Below are positions 47,489-57,290 of a DNA stretch of 64,000 bases, in pieces (the stretch's first letter is position 1; each line of letters begins with the position of its first letter). Made by a program: the position numbers and the translations under genes. The DNA is from Flavobacterium cellulosilyticum (lineage in GTDB: Bacteria > Bacteroidota > Bacteroidia > Flavobacteriales > Flavobacteriaceae). The DNA is taken from the NCBI RefSeq assembly GCF_004349355.1, contig NZ_SMFK01000003.1, positions 124,001 through 188,000 of the forward strand, written 5' to 3'. The notes below the pieces were generated by a model. The model searched no databases, had not been told where the DNA came from, and saw nothing but the letters and a program-made list of their open reading frames with translations.

Positions 47489-47534
47489 TGGTCCTCTAGT
47501 CAAGTTTGCCGACGAGTTAGAGGGCCTTTTTTTT
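47489..47534. repeat. Hairpin in the leader of the SusC operon
   Basis: GGTCCTCTA (47489-47497) pairs with TAGAGGGCC, with a G-T wobble, across a loop of about 17 bases, followed on the plus strand by nine T. It lies about 45 bases upstream of the SusC start. It could be a plus-strand terminator or a leader structure of the minus-strand operon; the sequence does not decide. Confidence 0.35.
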
Positions 47535-47655
47535 TTAGTGCTTTTAATTCATAGGTAGGATTTTAATTGGGTTTATATTTTGTTCTTTGTACTGCATTTA
47601 AAATAAAATAATAAAAACGCCTGCGGCATCTATATTCTTTGCTCTTTTTTCTTCA

Positions 47656-47748
47656 CTAAGTACAACTGTTGCAGCCATAAAGCCAAAGGCATATCAGTAC
47701 TATTAATGCCACTATTAATACAGCTTGAATTTGTCTGTAGTATTTCAT
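47656..47748 (-). CDS. Possible 30-aa membrane or lipoprotein-like peptide
   Basis: A short frame starts at ATG 47748: MKYYRQIQAVLIVALIVLIC, then LWLYGCNSCT and stop. It is a single hydrophobic helix with a Cys-rich end. It lies upstream of the SusC operon on the same strand. There is no recognised family, and the length makes chance occurrence possible. A short GC-rich hairpin followed by T (near 47610-47625, minus sense) could terminate it. Confidence 0.25.
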   Translation of the reverse strand: MKYYRQIQAVLIVALIVLICLWLYGCNSCT

Positions 47749-47867
47749 CTTATTAATTTATGGGGGTTATAAAATGGGTTTTGGGTCATAGGTTTTGGTT
47801 TTTAGGTTATGAGTTATTTCAAATAAGTGAATCTATTTCCTTTGTTCTTAATTCACCATCAAAAAAC

Positions 47868-47949
47868 AAGCCTGCACCTTTTACTAACAAATTCAAAATA
47901 AATTAACTAGGCGATTATTCAATGGACCTTTCGGTGCAGGTGTTTTTTT
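47868..47949 (+). repeat. Long-loop inverted repeat, possible terminator
   Basis: CCTGCACC (47870-47877) and GGTGCAGG (47934-47941) are perfect arms about 56 bases apart, followed by TGTTTTTTT. The outer A-rich and T-rich bases extend the pairing. It stands in a gene-free stretch, so it may be a remnant. Confidence 0.3.
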
Positions 47950-48419
47950 AATAGTTTAATAGTTTGTTGTTTATGGTTCGTTGTTGGCATAAGTATTCCA
48001 GTCCGGTTAAGAAAAGTTGATTTCCTAATTGGGAATGATGATTTATGGATTTTAGGTTTAAAAAAACCTTTTGCTGCCCTTGCTGAAAAAAGCTCTAAAA
48101 GTTTTAAAAAAACATTTGGAAAATAGAAATAAAGACAATACTTTTAAAGTGCGAGTTTAAAGAGGAAAAGCTTAAATCTAGGTGTCAAAAGCATTTTAAT
48201 ATTTGAGTGTATATATATGGAATTATTTTTCATAATTTCCCATTTTACGTGTTAAGACAGGGGTAAACACATCAGTATTAAAATCCTGATTACGGAAGTT
48301 TCTTTGATAAGAGTACTTCTCAATGTTTCCCTATCCCAACACCATGTTTATTTCAGTTTTGGGACAACAAAAGGTAGCCTGTTTTAGCAGGTAGTTAGGG
48401 TGGTTTGGTCGTGCTGGCA

Positions 48420-48625
48420 AATAAAAAAATCGTTCTCATAATTTATAGGTTTATGGAACGATGTCTTTCTTGGTATGAAGGGTACTTGCAGAAAAAAGCA
48501 AGGAGCGGTTTCACACTTTAGACTCATGGGCGACCAAACCCGTCTTCTAAATCTTTCGATTTAAAAGTTACCACCTAAAGCTTACGTGAGAACCGCTCGC
48601 ATGCCGTATGCAAAAGTAAGAAACT
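48420..48625. other. Structured non-coding stretch with nested inverted repeats
   Basis: Dyads follow closely: ATCGTTC/GAACGAT (48429-48435 and 48456-48462), GAGCGGTTTCAC (from about 48501) with GTGAGAACCGCTC (ending about 48600), and GCAT-ACGGC-ATGC-like symmetry near 48600-48612. No gene is present. The GC-richer, compensatory-looking stems suggest a folded RNA; a decayed group II intron end is one possibility, because AGAACCG and CCGTATGC-type segments recall such introns. I cannot confirm this by eye. The wider gap 47749-48793 otherwise holds nothing I recognise. Confidence 0.3.
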
Positions 48626-48793
48626 TTTTGACATGGAGCGACTTCACGATACTCTCGAAGGTAAAATTGGTCGTTTTGAGTCGAGAAAACATCGTTTGAA
48701 TTATGACTATTAAAGTCTCATTATCAATTCGCTATAACAAATATAATATTATTTTTTAATGTGGCAATAAAACCACAAAATATTTTTTAAAAA

Positions 48794-49024
48794 ATGCAAG
48801 AAAATTTTATCGAGATATACAAAAAGATAGGAAATTCAATACGTAATAAGAGAAAAGAAAAAGGATTAACTCAACAACAGTTAGCTGATAAAGACTCAAA
48901 ACTCGATAGAGCAAAGATTAGCGATATAGAAAATGGCAAAGAAGACTTTCACTTCTTTACTCTTTTGAAAATCTGTGAAGCTCTTGATATGGATATTAAA
49001 GACGTTTTTATAGACAAGAAATAA
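48794..49024 (+). CDS. XRE-family HTH regulator
   Basis: The 76-aa protein is a single XRE/Cro-type helix-turn-helix domain (about residues 11-68: IGNSIRNKRKEKGLTQQQLA, then RAKISDIENGKEDFHFFTLL). It stands alone in a gene-poor region between the SusC operon and the IS3 remnants. Its target is unknown; it could be what is left of a toxin-antitoxin or restriction module. The size fits stand-alone regulators of this type. Confidence 0.75.
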   Translation: MQENFIEIYKKIGNSIRNKRKEKGLTQQQLADKDSKLDRAKISDIENGKEDFHFFTLLKICEALDMDIKDVFIDKK

Positions 49025-49172
49025 ATATTAATGTATTCACGGAAAACCGTAAAGTATTATGAAAAAGGCTTTTTAGGTTTGGAGAATAAAACTCAACCTT
49101 AGTTTAGTGTATACACAAAAAAACAAAGAGATTTTGTCTCGTCCTGAAATAACGATACACAAAACAATCGTT

Positions 49173-49350
49173 ATGGAAAAAAAAACAAATTATGTAAAGC
49201 GAAATCAGCGAGATTATAGTATGTCGCTAAAGCCTCAGATTGTTAATTAAATCGAAAAAAGTTTTACATCCGTTACTCAAGCCCGAAAATAATACGGTAT
49301 TCAAAGTCATGCAACTGTTCTAAATTGGTTAAGAAAATTTGGTCACTTTG
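49173..49350 (+). pseudogene. Decayed IS3-family orfA fragment
   Basis: From the ATG at 49173, one frame reads MEKKTNYVKRNQRDYSMSLK, then PQIVN-stop, IEKSFTSVTQARK-stop and YGIQSHATVLNWLRKFGHFD. This is the N-terminal HTH protein of an IS3-type transposon (IS150-like) with two internal TAA codons and no C-terminal part. It meets an oppositely oriented orfB fragment, with which it overlaps slightly. It is clearly inactive. Confidence 0.7.
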
Positions 49351-49876
49351 ATTATTAAATTCTTCATTAGTTGGATAATTCAAAGTAGAATACCTTCTTT
49401 TTCTGTTGTACCAAACTTCAATATATTCTAAGGTTTCCAGTTTCATTTGTTCTTTAGAAATTAGTTTATTTCCATAAATCAATTGCTTCGCCAGTTCGCT
49501 ATCGTTCGAGTCAGTTTTCAAGGATTTAAAGATGCTTTTTGCTGCAGCATTGTCCTAACAATTCCCTCTACGGCTCATATTGCGGGTTTATTATACTAAT
49601 AATCAAGAACATTTACAGACTTTTTTCTCGCATATTGGACACCTCTTTCAAAGTAAAAAATTAAGCTTTATTAAATATTTCGGCTTTTAACCATCGTATT
49701 TTAAGTTCGAAACCTGATTTCGTTTGTATTTATTTCATCACTTAAACTCCAGCCTATAATTTTTCAATCGTACAAGTCCATAATAATCGTCAGATATACA
49801 AATCCTTCCTTGGTTTGTATATAAGTAATATCCGAAAGCCATATTTTTAAATAGTCATTTACAATAAAGCTCTGTT
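49335..49876 (-). pseudogene. Decayed IS3-family orfB (transposase) fragment, opposite orientation
   Basis: On the minus strand, pieces of an IS3 OrfB integrase domain can be read in order: IWLSDITYIQTKEGFVYLTI then IMDLYD (about 49850-49780), MSRRGNC-stop-DNAAAKSIFKSLK (about 49575-49515) and YIEVWYNRKRRYSTLNYPTN then EEFNNQ (about 49420-49345). Stops and frame changes interrupt it. The conserved Trp codon in the NCWDN motif has become TAG. Its orientation is opposite to the orfA fragment, so the pair is a rearranged or double insertion and not one intact element. Confidence 0.7.
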
Positions 49877-49978
49877 TAATACATATTCGAAAACTAAATC
49901 CCCTAATTAAAAAAATTAACAAAACTTTTATGCTGTTTTAAATATATATTTTTTACTTTTGATTACCTATATTTTTAT

Positions 49979-50341
49979 ATGAAAACAATCCACCTTTTAG
50001 TATTAGTAATACTTGGCATTTTTTTGATGCCAACGCCTACTTTTGCCTGTGGAGGTAATTCTAAAAAACACTCTTGCACTAAAGAGATATCTTCTGGAAT
50101 GGATAAGAAAGATTGTTGTGAGTCCCATTCAAAAAGTAAAAATCACGACGGATGTAATGGAAAATGCGGACAAGCATTATGTAGTACTCCAGTCGTTAAC
50201 ATTGGAATTTTTTCCTATATACAATCAGAAATTAAAAATAATAGTTTTAATTTTTCTACTAAAAAACAAAAATTTTATCAATCAGAAACTTTTACGTCTG
50301 ATGGATATTCTTCTATATGGCTTATACCTAAAATAAGCTAA
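49979..50341 (+). CDS. Cys/His-rich exported protein at the start of the metal-resistance island
   Basis: The 120-aa protein has a signal peptide (about residues 1-23, ending TFA) and a mature N-terminal half dense in Cys, His and Lys (CGGNSKKHSC, DCCESHSKSKNHDGCNGKC). Eight or nine cysteines in about 50 residues suggest metal binding. I do not recognise a named family. It is the first gene of a long plus-strand run of copper/silver-type genes, which supports a periplasmic metal-chelating role; that role is inferred. Confidence 0.6.
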   Translation: MKTIHLLVLVILGIFLMPTPTFACGGNSKKHSCTKEISSGMDKKDCCESHSKSKNHDGCNGKCGQALCSTPVVNIGIFSYIQSEIKNNSFNFSTKKQKFYQSETFTSDGYSSIWLIPKIS

Positions 50342-50494
50342 ATTACTTTTTTGACAGCCAAAACTATGTCAAATTCAAAGCAAGCACTGCTTTAAAATCA
50401 TTTACTTTTTCGGCTAATTGCAATTATTAAACAAATAGTTCAAATTCTATTTGTTGATTGTTTTCTGCTATTTTCAAATTAAATTATTTACATA

Positions 50495-51346
50495 ATGAAT
50501 TCACTAAAGAAAACAGTGATAACAATAGTTCTATTGTTATCAGTAGTAGTCTCCAACGCGCAAATTAAAAATGCAAAAACAGCAACGGTAAAAATATTCG
50601 GTAACTGTGACATTTGCAAAGCCTCCATAGAAAAAGCGGGAAACCTTAAAAAATTAGCTTCAGTAGACTGGAATAAGGACACCAAAATGGCTACGATTAC
50701 TTATGATGCTAAAAAAACCAATGAAGAAGAAATCCTTAAACGCATCGCATTGGCCGGTTATGATAATGCAAAATTTCTAGCTCCAGAAGATGCATATAAT
50801 AAACTTTCCGACTGTTGTCTATATGATCGAGAATTAAAAACTGCTGTAAAAACAGATATGGAAACTATGCCCAATCATAGCGAACACGATATACATTCTG
50901 ATATTACTGATAAGAAACAAAAAACAGCAAGTCCTTTAAAACCTGTTTTTGACAATTATTTTTTATTAAAAGATGCCTTAGTTAAAACAGATGCTGAAAT
51001 GGCTTCAATGAAAGCTAAAGACCTGCTAACAGCTATTAGTACTTTGAATATGGAGGACTTAAAAATGGAAGAACACATGGTTTGGATGAAAATGATAAAA
51101 GAACTCACTAATGACATTAAAATTATTTCAGAAACACAGGACATTAAACGTCAAAGAGATCTATTTAAATCAGTTACCCAAAATACCTATGAATTAATGA
51201 AAGTTTCAAAAAGTGAAACTCCTACATATTATCAATATTGCCCTATGCAAGATGCTTATTGGCTAAGCAAAGACAATGTAGTCAAGAATCCATATTATGG
51301 TTCCATGATGCTAAGTTGTGGTAAAACAGTGGAAACAATTAAATAA
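50495..51346 (+). CDS. HMA metal-binding domain fused to DUF3347
   Basis: The 283-aa exported protein has a signal peptide (about residues 1-22), a heavy-metal-associated domain (about 28-95) with the metal motif GNCDICKAS (Cys38, Cys41), a linker rich in His and Asp, and a C-terminal DUF3347 domain (about 150-283) ending YCPMQDAYWLSKDNV then PYYGSMMLSCG. DUF3347 domains recur five times in this locus. A periplasmic copper or silver chaperone feeding the downstream efflux pump is the likely role, inferred from the domains and location. Confidence 0.82.
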   Translation: MNSLKKTVITIVLLLSVVVSNAQIKNAKTATVKIFGNCDICKASIEKAGNLKKLASVDWNKDTKMATITYDAKKTNEEEILKRIALAGYDNAKFLAPEDAYNKLSDCCLYDRELKTAVKTDMETMPNHSEHDIHSDITDKKQKTASPLKPVFDNYFLLKDALVKTDAEMASMKAKDLLTAISTLNMEDLKMEEHMVWMKMIKELTNDIKIISETQDIKRQRDLFKSVTQNTYELMKVSKSETPTYYQYCPMQDAYWLSKDNVVKNPYYGSMMLSCGKTVETIK

Positions 51347-51380
51347 TGCTCAAAACATTTCAAAACTAAAATTTAAAAAA

Positions 51381-52007
51381 ATGAAAAATATAACTCTTTC
51401 AGCCATAGCAATGGCATTCGTAATGGTTTCTTGTAACCAAAAAAACAAAGAAGGGGCAACTAATTCGGAAGTGACTGAGCCTGTAACTCAAACTGAATCA
51501 ACAAATGAACACCAAGAAGGAAACCAGCACAACGAAACTAAATCTGGAGACGTCATAGCAACCGCTACTCAAAGTACTTTTTCGATCAAAGAACTTATCA
51601 GTAATTATTTAACTTTAAAAAATGCATTAACGAAAGACGATACAAGAGGAGCTGCAGATGCTGGAAATGTGTTATACGCAACTTTCAATAAAGTAAATTC
51701 CAATTCAATAGATGCAACATTAAAAGCTGGATATTTGGATATAGCCGAGGATGCTAAAGAACATGCGGAACACATTGGAAATAATTCTGGAAAAATTGAA
51801 CACCAAAGAGAGCATTTTGTCATGTTGAGTAAAGATATGAATGATTTGATAAAAACTTTTGGAGCAGGTCAAAAACTATATCAAGATTTTTGTCCAATGG
51901 CAGATGATGGGAAGGGCGCAATTTGGATAAGTGAAATCAAAGAAATCAAAAATCCATACTTGGGAAGTAAAATGCCAAAATGTGGTGTCATCAAAGAAGA
52001 ATTATAA
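51381..52007 (+). CDS. DUF3347 lipoprotein
   Basis: The 208-aa protein starts at the ATG at 51381 (an upstream frame extension to 51318 would overlap the previous gene) and has a lipoprotein signal with Cys at VSCNQKN. After a Thr/Glu/His-rich linker comes a DUF3347 domain (about residues 70-208), with EHAEHIGNN, HQREHFVMLSKDM and FCPMADDGKGAIWIS, then MPKCG. His/Met/Cys positions suggest metal binding in the periplasm. Its neighbours are the HMA-DUF3347 protein and the CusA-like pump. Confidence 0.82.
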   Translation: MKNITLSAIAMAFVMVSCNQKNKEGATNSEVTEPVTQTESTNEHQEGNQHNETKSGDVIATATQSTFSIKELISNYLTLKNALTKDDTRGAADAGNVLYATFNKVNSNSIDATLKAGYLDIAEDAKEHAEHIGNNSGKIEHQREHFVMLSKDMNDLIKTFGAGQKLYQDFCPMADDGKGAIWISEIKEIKNPYLGSKMPKCGVIKEEL

Positions 52008-52250
52008 ATATAATAATCGTTCTCCTAATAAGGAAGAAGAAAAGTTGGATTTGTAATGGATCTGTTATAAAATGTAGTGAAAAATAATAAAGGATTACAT
52101 TTTATTTATAATTGCCACAAGATCTTAATACTACTAAATTCTTTACTCTTCCTTTGGAACATTATTATCTAATTTGATTGCTGATTAAATATACTTTAAT
52201 TATAGTAATCAAAAATAAGTTCCAATTAAGAAGAAATAAATTAAAAATAC

Positions 52251-55200
52251 ATGTTAAATAAAACTATAAAATATTTTCTTGAAAACAAATTAGTCACAGG
52301 ACTTATTCTTCTTGTAATAATATTTTGGGGAATGGCAACCGCTCCTTTCGACTGGAAGATTCCTTTCTTACCTTCAAGCCCGGTGTCTGTGGATGCCATT
52401 CCCGACATTGGAGAAAACCAACAAATTGTTTTCACACAGTGGCCCGGAAGATCTCCACAAGATATAGAAGATCAAATATCCTATCCTTTAACCACCTACA
52501 TGCTGGGAATTCCAGGTGTAAAGTCAATTAGAAGTAACTCAATTTTAGGTTTTTCGAGTATTTATATCATTTTTGACGATGATATAGAATTTTATTGGTC
52601 ACGCTCCAGAATTCTCGAAAAATTAAGTTCCATACCTAATAGCTTGCTTCCTGAAAACGTTAAACCGTCATTAGGCCCTGATGCAACTGCATTGGGACAA
52701 GTATATTGGTATACAGTGGAAGGACGAGATAAAGACGGAAATCCTACTGGTGGTTGGGATTTACACGAAATAAGAACAGCTCAGGATTTCTATATTAAAT
52801 ATGGATTAAATGCTGTTAAGGGAGTTTCAGAAGTAGCTTCTATAGGAGGATTTGTTCAAGAATACCAAATTGATGTAAACCCCGATGCTCTAAAAGCGTT
52901 TAACATCCCTCTAGCTAAGGTTATGACTGCCGTACAAAAGTCGAATAAAGATGTGGGGGCTAAAACCATCGAAATTAATCAAGCAGAATATCTGGTAAGA
53001 GGCCTCGGCTACATAAAAAATATTGAAGACATTGAATTGGCAGTTGTAGCCGTAAACAACAATGTGCCTATTCGAATAAAAGATATAGGAGTTGTATCCC
53101 TAGGACCAGAAACGCGACGTGGAGCTTTAGATAAAGGAGGTGCTGAAGCTGTAGGAGGTGTGGTTATCGCCAGATATGGTTCTAATCCGTTGGAAGTGAT
53201 TAACGGAGTGAAATCAAAAATTAGCGAGATTGCTTCTGGTTTACCTAAAAAAACTTTAGCTAACGGTGTGGAAAGTCAATTGACAATTATCCCTTTTTAT
53301 GATCGTACACAATTAATTCATGAAACGATAGGCACATTAGAGACCGCACTTTCACATGAGATACTAATCAGTATTATTGTGGTTTTAATTTTATTATTTA
53401 ATCTTCGAGCGTCCTTAATTATTTCTAGTTTATTACCTGTTGGAGTATTGATGACCTTTATTGTAATGCGCTATTCAGGAGTAGATGCTAATGTTGTCGC
53501 GCTTTCAGGAATCGCTATCGCTATTGGGGTCATGGTGGATGTTGGGGTTATCTTTATCGAAAATATTATTCGGCATTTAGAAATGCCAGAAAACGAAGGC
53601 GCCAAAGGTCAAAAACTATTAACAGTAATTTATAATGCTACAATTGAAGTAGCCTCGGCAATTACTACTGCATTAGCAACGACTATAGTTAGTTTCATTC
53701 CTGTATTTGCCATGGAATCAGCCGAAGGTAAATTATTTAGGCCTTTAGCATTTACCAAGACATTCGCTTTATTAGGAGCTTTTATTCTCGGTGTAATTGT
53801 TTTGCCTGCCCTAGCACATCTCATCTTTGGTATCAATTATGATAAAAAAAGAGTAAAACGTTTTTGGGGTTATGTATTTATTGCTGCTGGAATTCTATTG
53901 AGTATTTATTTTAAAATGGCACTCCCCTTAGCCTTATGTATAATGGGATTGTATGATTTATTTAATCACAAAATTCCAGAAAAATTCCAAGCCTACACTA
54001 AACATTTCAATTTGGTATTGGTGTTATTCATAGTTTCTTTTTTTCTTACTGAGGAGTGGATGCCTTTGGGACCACAAATTAGCGTTATTGGAAACTATCT
54101 TTTCGTTATAGTTCTTCTGGGGATTATCCTATCCTCCTTATTAAGTATCGTTCGTTTTTATGAGCCGGTATTAATATGGTGTTTAGAAAATAAAGGCAAA
54201 TTCATGTTATTGCCCTTGGTTACACTACTATTTGGTCTTATGGTGTGGGTTGGATTCAATTCGACTTTTGGATTTATAGCAAACGGATTTGAAAAAGTGG
54301 GTTGGGACATTAGAAATTCTAAAGTTTGGTCTGCTCCTTCTCATACTTTTCCAGGTATTGGTTCTGAGTTTATGCCTTCACTCAACGAGGGTAGCTATTT
54401 ATTAATGCCTACTTCAATGCCACACTCGGGCGTAGAGCAAAATCGAAAAGTAATAGGTCAGCTGGATATGATGTTGAATCACATTCCTGAAGTCGAAATG
54501 GCTGTAGGAAAGCTGGGACGCGTTGAAAGTGCTTTAGACCCTGCTCCTATCTCCATGTACGAGAACATCATCAACTATAAACCGGAATACATTCTAAACG
54601 AAAAGGGGCATCGAATGCGCTTTAAAGTCGATAGAAAAGATCGTTTTATTACAAAATCTAACGATAGCCTTTCACATGCTGATGCTTTGAAACAAGGAAT
54701 AACCATCAAAAACTTGATTGAAGACGATAACGGAGAATTTTATCGAAATTGGAGAGACAAAATAAAATCACCCGATGATATATGGGACGAAATTATTAAA
54801 GTTTCTAAAATTCCCGGAGTGACCTCGGCTCCAAAATTACAGCCTATTGAAACGCGACTTGTGATGCTCCAAACCGGAATGAGAGCACCTATGGGTATCA
54901 AAGTATTTGGTCCTGATTTGCAAACCATAGAAGAGTTTGGTTTAGAATTAGAAGCAATTCTTAAGGAAGTTCCTTCCGTTAAAAAAGAAGCCGTTTTTGC
55001 CGATAGAATTGTCGGGAAACCATACCTTCATTTAAATATCGATAGAGAAAAAATATCAAGATTTGGATTAAATGTTGAAGACATTCAGCAAACGATTGAA
55101 ACAGCCATTGGGGGGATGAAAATCTCTTCTACTGTTGAAGGTAGAGAGCGCTACCCAATTCGCGTTCGTTATCCAAGAGAATTAAGAGACAGTCCCGAGG

Positions 55201-56075
55201 CTTTGGCTAAAATTTTAGTAGCAACTCCTACTGGCGCCCAAATTCCTTTGGGGCAATTAGTTAAATTTGAATATACTAAAGGGCCACAAGCCATTAAAAG
55301 TGAGGACACTTTTTTAGTTGGTTTTGTGTTGTTTGACAAAAATGATAGTTATGCTGAGGTAGACGTGGTGAATGATGCTCAAAAAGCGATAAAAGCTAAA
55401 ATTGATTCGGGGGAACTTAAAGTACCGCAAGGTGTGAATTTTAAATTCTCCGGAAGTTACGAAAATCAAGTTAGAGCAATGAAAAGATTATCAATTGTAA
55501 TTCCTATCTGTCTGGTGATTATCTTTCTACTGCTTTACTTTCAGTTTAAAACTATTATTGCCTCTTCGATTCACTTTTCGGGGGTATTTGTGGCCTTTGC
55601 TGGTGGTTTTATCTTGCTATGGCTCTACGGCCAAGATTGGTTTTTAAATTTTTCAGTCGCAGATGTGAACATGCGGGATTTATTTCAGGTGCACCCTATT
55701 AACTTAAGTGTTGCGGTATGGGTTGGATTTATAGCACTCTTTGGAATCGCTACTGATGACGGGGTGATTATGGGGACTTATATTCACCAAGTTTTCGAAG
55801 AAAAAAATCCGCAAACGGTAACTGCAGTTAGAGAAGCGGTTGTAGAAGCGGGTAAAAAGCGTGTACGTCCTGCTGTGATGACTGCTGCAGTAGCAATTAT
55901 AGCGCTATTACCCGTATTAACATCTACCGGAAAAGGGTCTGATATTATGATTCCAATGGCCATTCCAACTTTTGGAGGAATGACAATTCAGATTATGACC
56001 ATGTTTATTGTACCCGTATTACAAGCTTATTGGAGAGAAACAGTTATTAAAAATAAAAACAAACAAAATGCGTAA
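52251..56075 (+). CDS. CusA/CzcA-like heavy-metal efflux RND transporter
   Basis: The 1274-aa inner-membrane pump has the heavy-metal RND signatures SVDAIPDIGENQQIVFTQWPG then DQISYPLTTYMLGIPGV, a proton-relay helix with GIAIAIGVMVDVGVIFIENI and a C-terminal GIATDDGVIMGTYIHQVF. It is about 200 residues longer than E. coli CusA, owing largely to an extra hydrophobic block at about 530-660. With the downstream OmF and adaptor genes it would expel Cu(I)/Ag(I) or a related cation from the periplasm. Its last 8 bases overlap the next gene. The metal is inferred from the neighbours. Confidence 0.92.
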   Translation: MLNKTIKYFLENKLVTGLILLVIIFWGMATAPFDWKIPFLPSSPVSVDAIPDIGENQQIVFTQWPGRSPQDIEDQISYPLTTYMLGIPGVKSIRSNSILGFSSIYIIFDDDIEFYWSRSRILEKLSSIPNSLLPENVKPSLGPDATALGQVYWYTVEGRDKDGNPTGGWDLHEIRTAQDFYIKYGLNAVKGVSEVASIGGFVQEYQIDVNPDALKAFNIPLAKVMTAVQKSNKDVGAKTIEINQAEYLVRGLGYIKNIEDIELAVVAVNNNVPIRIKDIGVVSLGPETRRGALDKGGAEAVGGVVIARYGSNPLEVINGVKSKISEIASGLPKKTLANGVESQLTIIPFYDRTQLIHETIGTLETALSHEILISIIVVLILLFNLRASLIISSLLPVGVLMTFIVMRYSGVDANVVALSGIAIAIGVMVDVGVIFIENIIRHLEMPENEGAKGQKLLTVIYNATIEVASAITTALATTIVSFIPVFAMESAEGKLFRPLAFTKTFALLGAFILGVIVLPALAHLIFGINYDKKRVKRFWGYVFIAAGILLSIYFKMALPLALCIMGLYDLFNHKIPEKFQAYTKHFNLVLVLFIVSFFLTEEWMPLGPQISVIGNYLFVIVLLGIILSSLLSIVRFYEPVLIWCLENKGKFMLLPLVTLLFGLMVWVGFNSTFGFIANGFEKVGWDIRNSKVWSAPSHTFPGIGSEFMPSLNEGSYLLMPTSMPHSGVEQNRKVIGQLDMMLNHIPEVEMAVGKLGRVESALDPAPISMYENIINYKPEYILNEKGHRMRFKVDRKDRFITKSNDSLSHADALKQGITIKNLIEDDNGEFYRNWRDKIKSPDDIWDEIIKVSKIPGVTSAPKLQPIETRLVMLQTGMRAPMGIKVFGPDLQTIEEFGLELEAILKEVPSVKKEAVFADRIVGKPYLHLNIDREKISRFGLNVEDIQQTIETAIGGMKISSTVEGRERYPIRVRYPRELRDSPEALAKILVATPTGAQIPLGQLVKFEYTKGPQAIKSEDTFLVGFVLFDKNDSYAEVDVVNDAQKAIKAKIDSGELKVPQGVNFKFSGSYENQVRAMKRLSIVIPICLVIIFLLLYFQFKTIIASSIHFSGVFVAFAGGFILLWLYGQDWFLNFSVADVNMRDLFQVHPINLSVAVWVGFIALFGIATDDGVIMGTYIHQVFEEKNPQTVTAVREAVVEAGKKRVRPAVMTAAVAIIALLPVLTSTGKGSDIMIPMAIPTFGGMTIQIMTMFIVPVLQAYWRETVIKNKNKQNA

Positions 56076-57288
56076 AATAGTATTAATGACTCTATTGTTT
56101 GCCGTTTGCGATTTAAGCGCGCAATCGCTGACAGACTATTACGGAGTAGCCGCTGAAAACAACCCCGAGCTAAAAGCAAAATACAAGGATTTTGAAGCTT
56201 CTTTGCAAAAGTTACCGCAAGTGAGTTCGTTGCCCGATCCTAATTTCTCACTGGGTTATTTTATTTCACCAGTTGAAACCCGAGTGGGACCCCAAAACAT
56301 GAAGTTTTCATTGACTCAAATGTTTCCTTGGTTTGGTACTTTAAAAGCACAAAAAAATGTTGCTGCTCTACTTGCCGACAGTAAGTATCAAGCTTTTTTA
56401 AATACTAAAAACCAATTGTTTTCTCAAGTGGCAACTGTTTATTACCCTTTGTACGAATTGCAGAATTTAATGCTAATTGAACGAGAAAACATCCAAATAT
56501 TGGAATCGTATAAAAAGATTGCCTTAGCAAAATTAGAAAATGGGCAAGGAAATTTAGTAGACATATTAAGAGTGGACTTAATGATTAAAGAAGCTCAAAC
56601 TAACATATCTATTTTAGACAAAAAAGAACCCGCATTGACCTCTTGGTTCAACAGCCTTCTAAATAGGAAGTATAACGAGAAAGTTATTGTTTCCAAAGGA
56701 ATTGAAATCGTAGAACTGCCACTTCAATATCGCAAAGATTCCATTTCACAAAACCCTTTGTTGATAGAACTTGAATTAAAAAAGCAAGCTTCAAATGCTG
56801 CTGTAGAGGTAGCTATAAAACAAGGTTTGCCAAAACTAGGCGTTGGATTAGATTATGTTCTTGTAGATAAAGGAATGAATAATTTTCCCGACTCTGGTAA
56901 AGATGTTATTATGCCAATGGTCACTTTGAGTCTGCCTATTTTTAGAAAAAAATATACAGCTGCAACTTCAGAAGCTAAGTTAATGCAAGAAAGTTATTCG
57001 TTTCAAAAAGAAGCAGTAGAAAATAAATTAAATGGTACCTACTACAAACTCATTTTTGAATTAGAAAAAGAAAAAGAGTTATTACAGCTCTATAGTAATC
57101 AAGTTGTTACATTGTCGAAAAGTTTGAACTTATTATTTTCGTATTACAGCAATGCTAATAAAGACTTTGAAGAAGTACTACGCATGCAGCAAGAATTATT
57201 GAAATATAAAAAATTAGAGCTTGCAAGTACTAGCGCTTTTTATATAAAATTGGCTGAATTGGATTATCTAACCGCAAAACAATTTTAA
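56068..57288 (+). CDS. TolC-like outer-membrane factor of the metal efflux pump (CusC/CzcC type)
   Basis: The 406-aa protein has a signal peptide (MRKIVLMTLLFAVCDLSAQS) and the long coiled-coil helices of outer-membrane factors (about residues 30-200 and 250-400), with SLPDPNFSLGYFISPVETRV near the N-terminus. I start at the ATG at 56068, which overlaps the pump gene by 8 bases and gives a clean signal. It provides the exit duct for the RND pump. It is co-transcribed with the pump and the adaptor gene 2 bases further on. Confidence 0.87.
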   Translation: MRKIVLMTLLFAVCDLSAQSLTDYYGVAAENNPELKAKYKDFEASLQKLPQVSSLPDPNFSLGYFISPVETRVGPQNMKFSLTQMFPWFGTLKAQKNVAALLADSKYQAFLNTKNQLFSQVATVYYPLYELQNLMLIERENIQILESYKKIALAKLENGQGNLVDILRVDLMIKEAQTNISILDKKEPALTSWFNSLLNRKYNEKVIVSKGIEIVELPLQYRKDSISQNPLLIELELKKQASNAAVEVAIKQGLPKLGVGLDYVLVDKGMNNFPDSGKDVIMPMVTLSLPIFRKKYTAATSEAKLMQESYSFQKEAVENKLNGTYYKLIFELEKEKELLQLYSNQVVTLSKSLNLLFSYYSNANKDFEEVLRMQQELLKYKKLELASTSAFYIKLAELDYLTAKQF

Positions 57289-57290
57289 TT

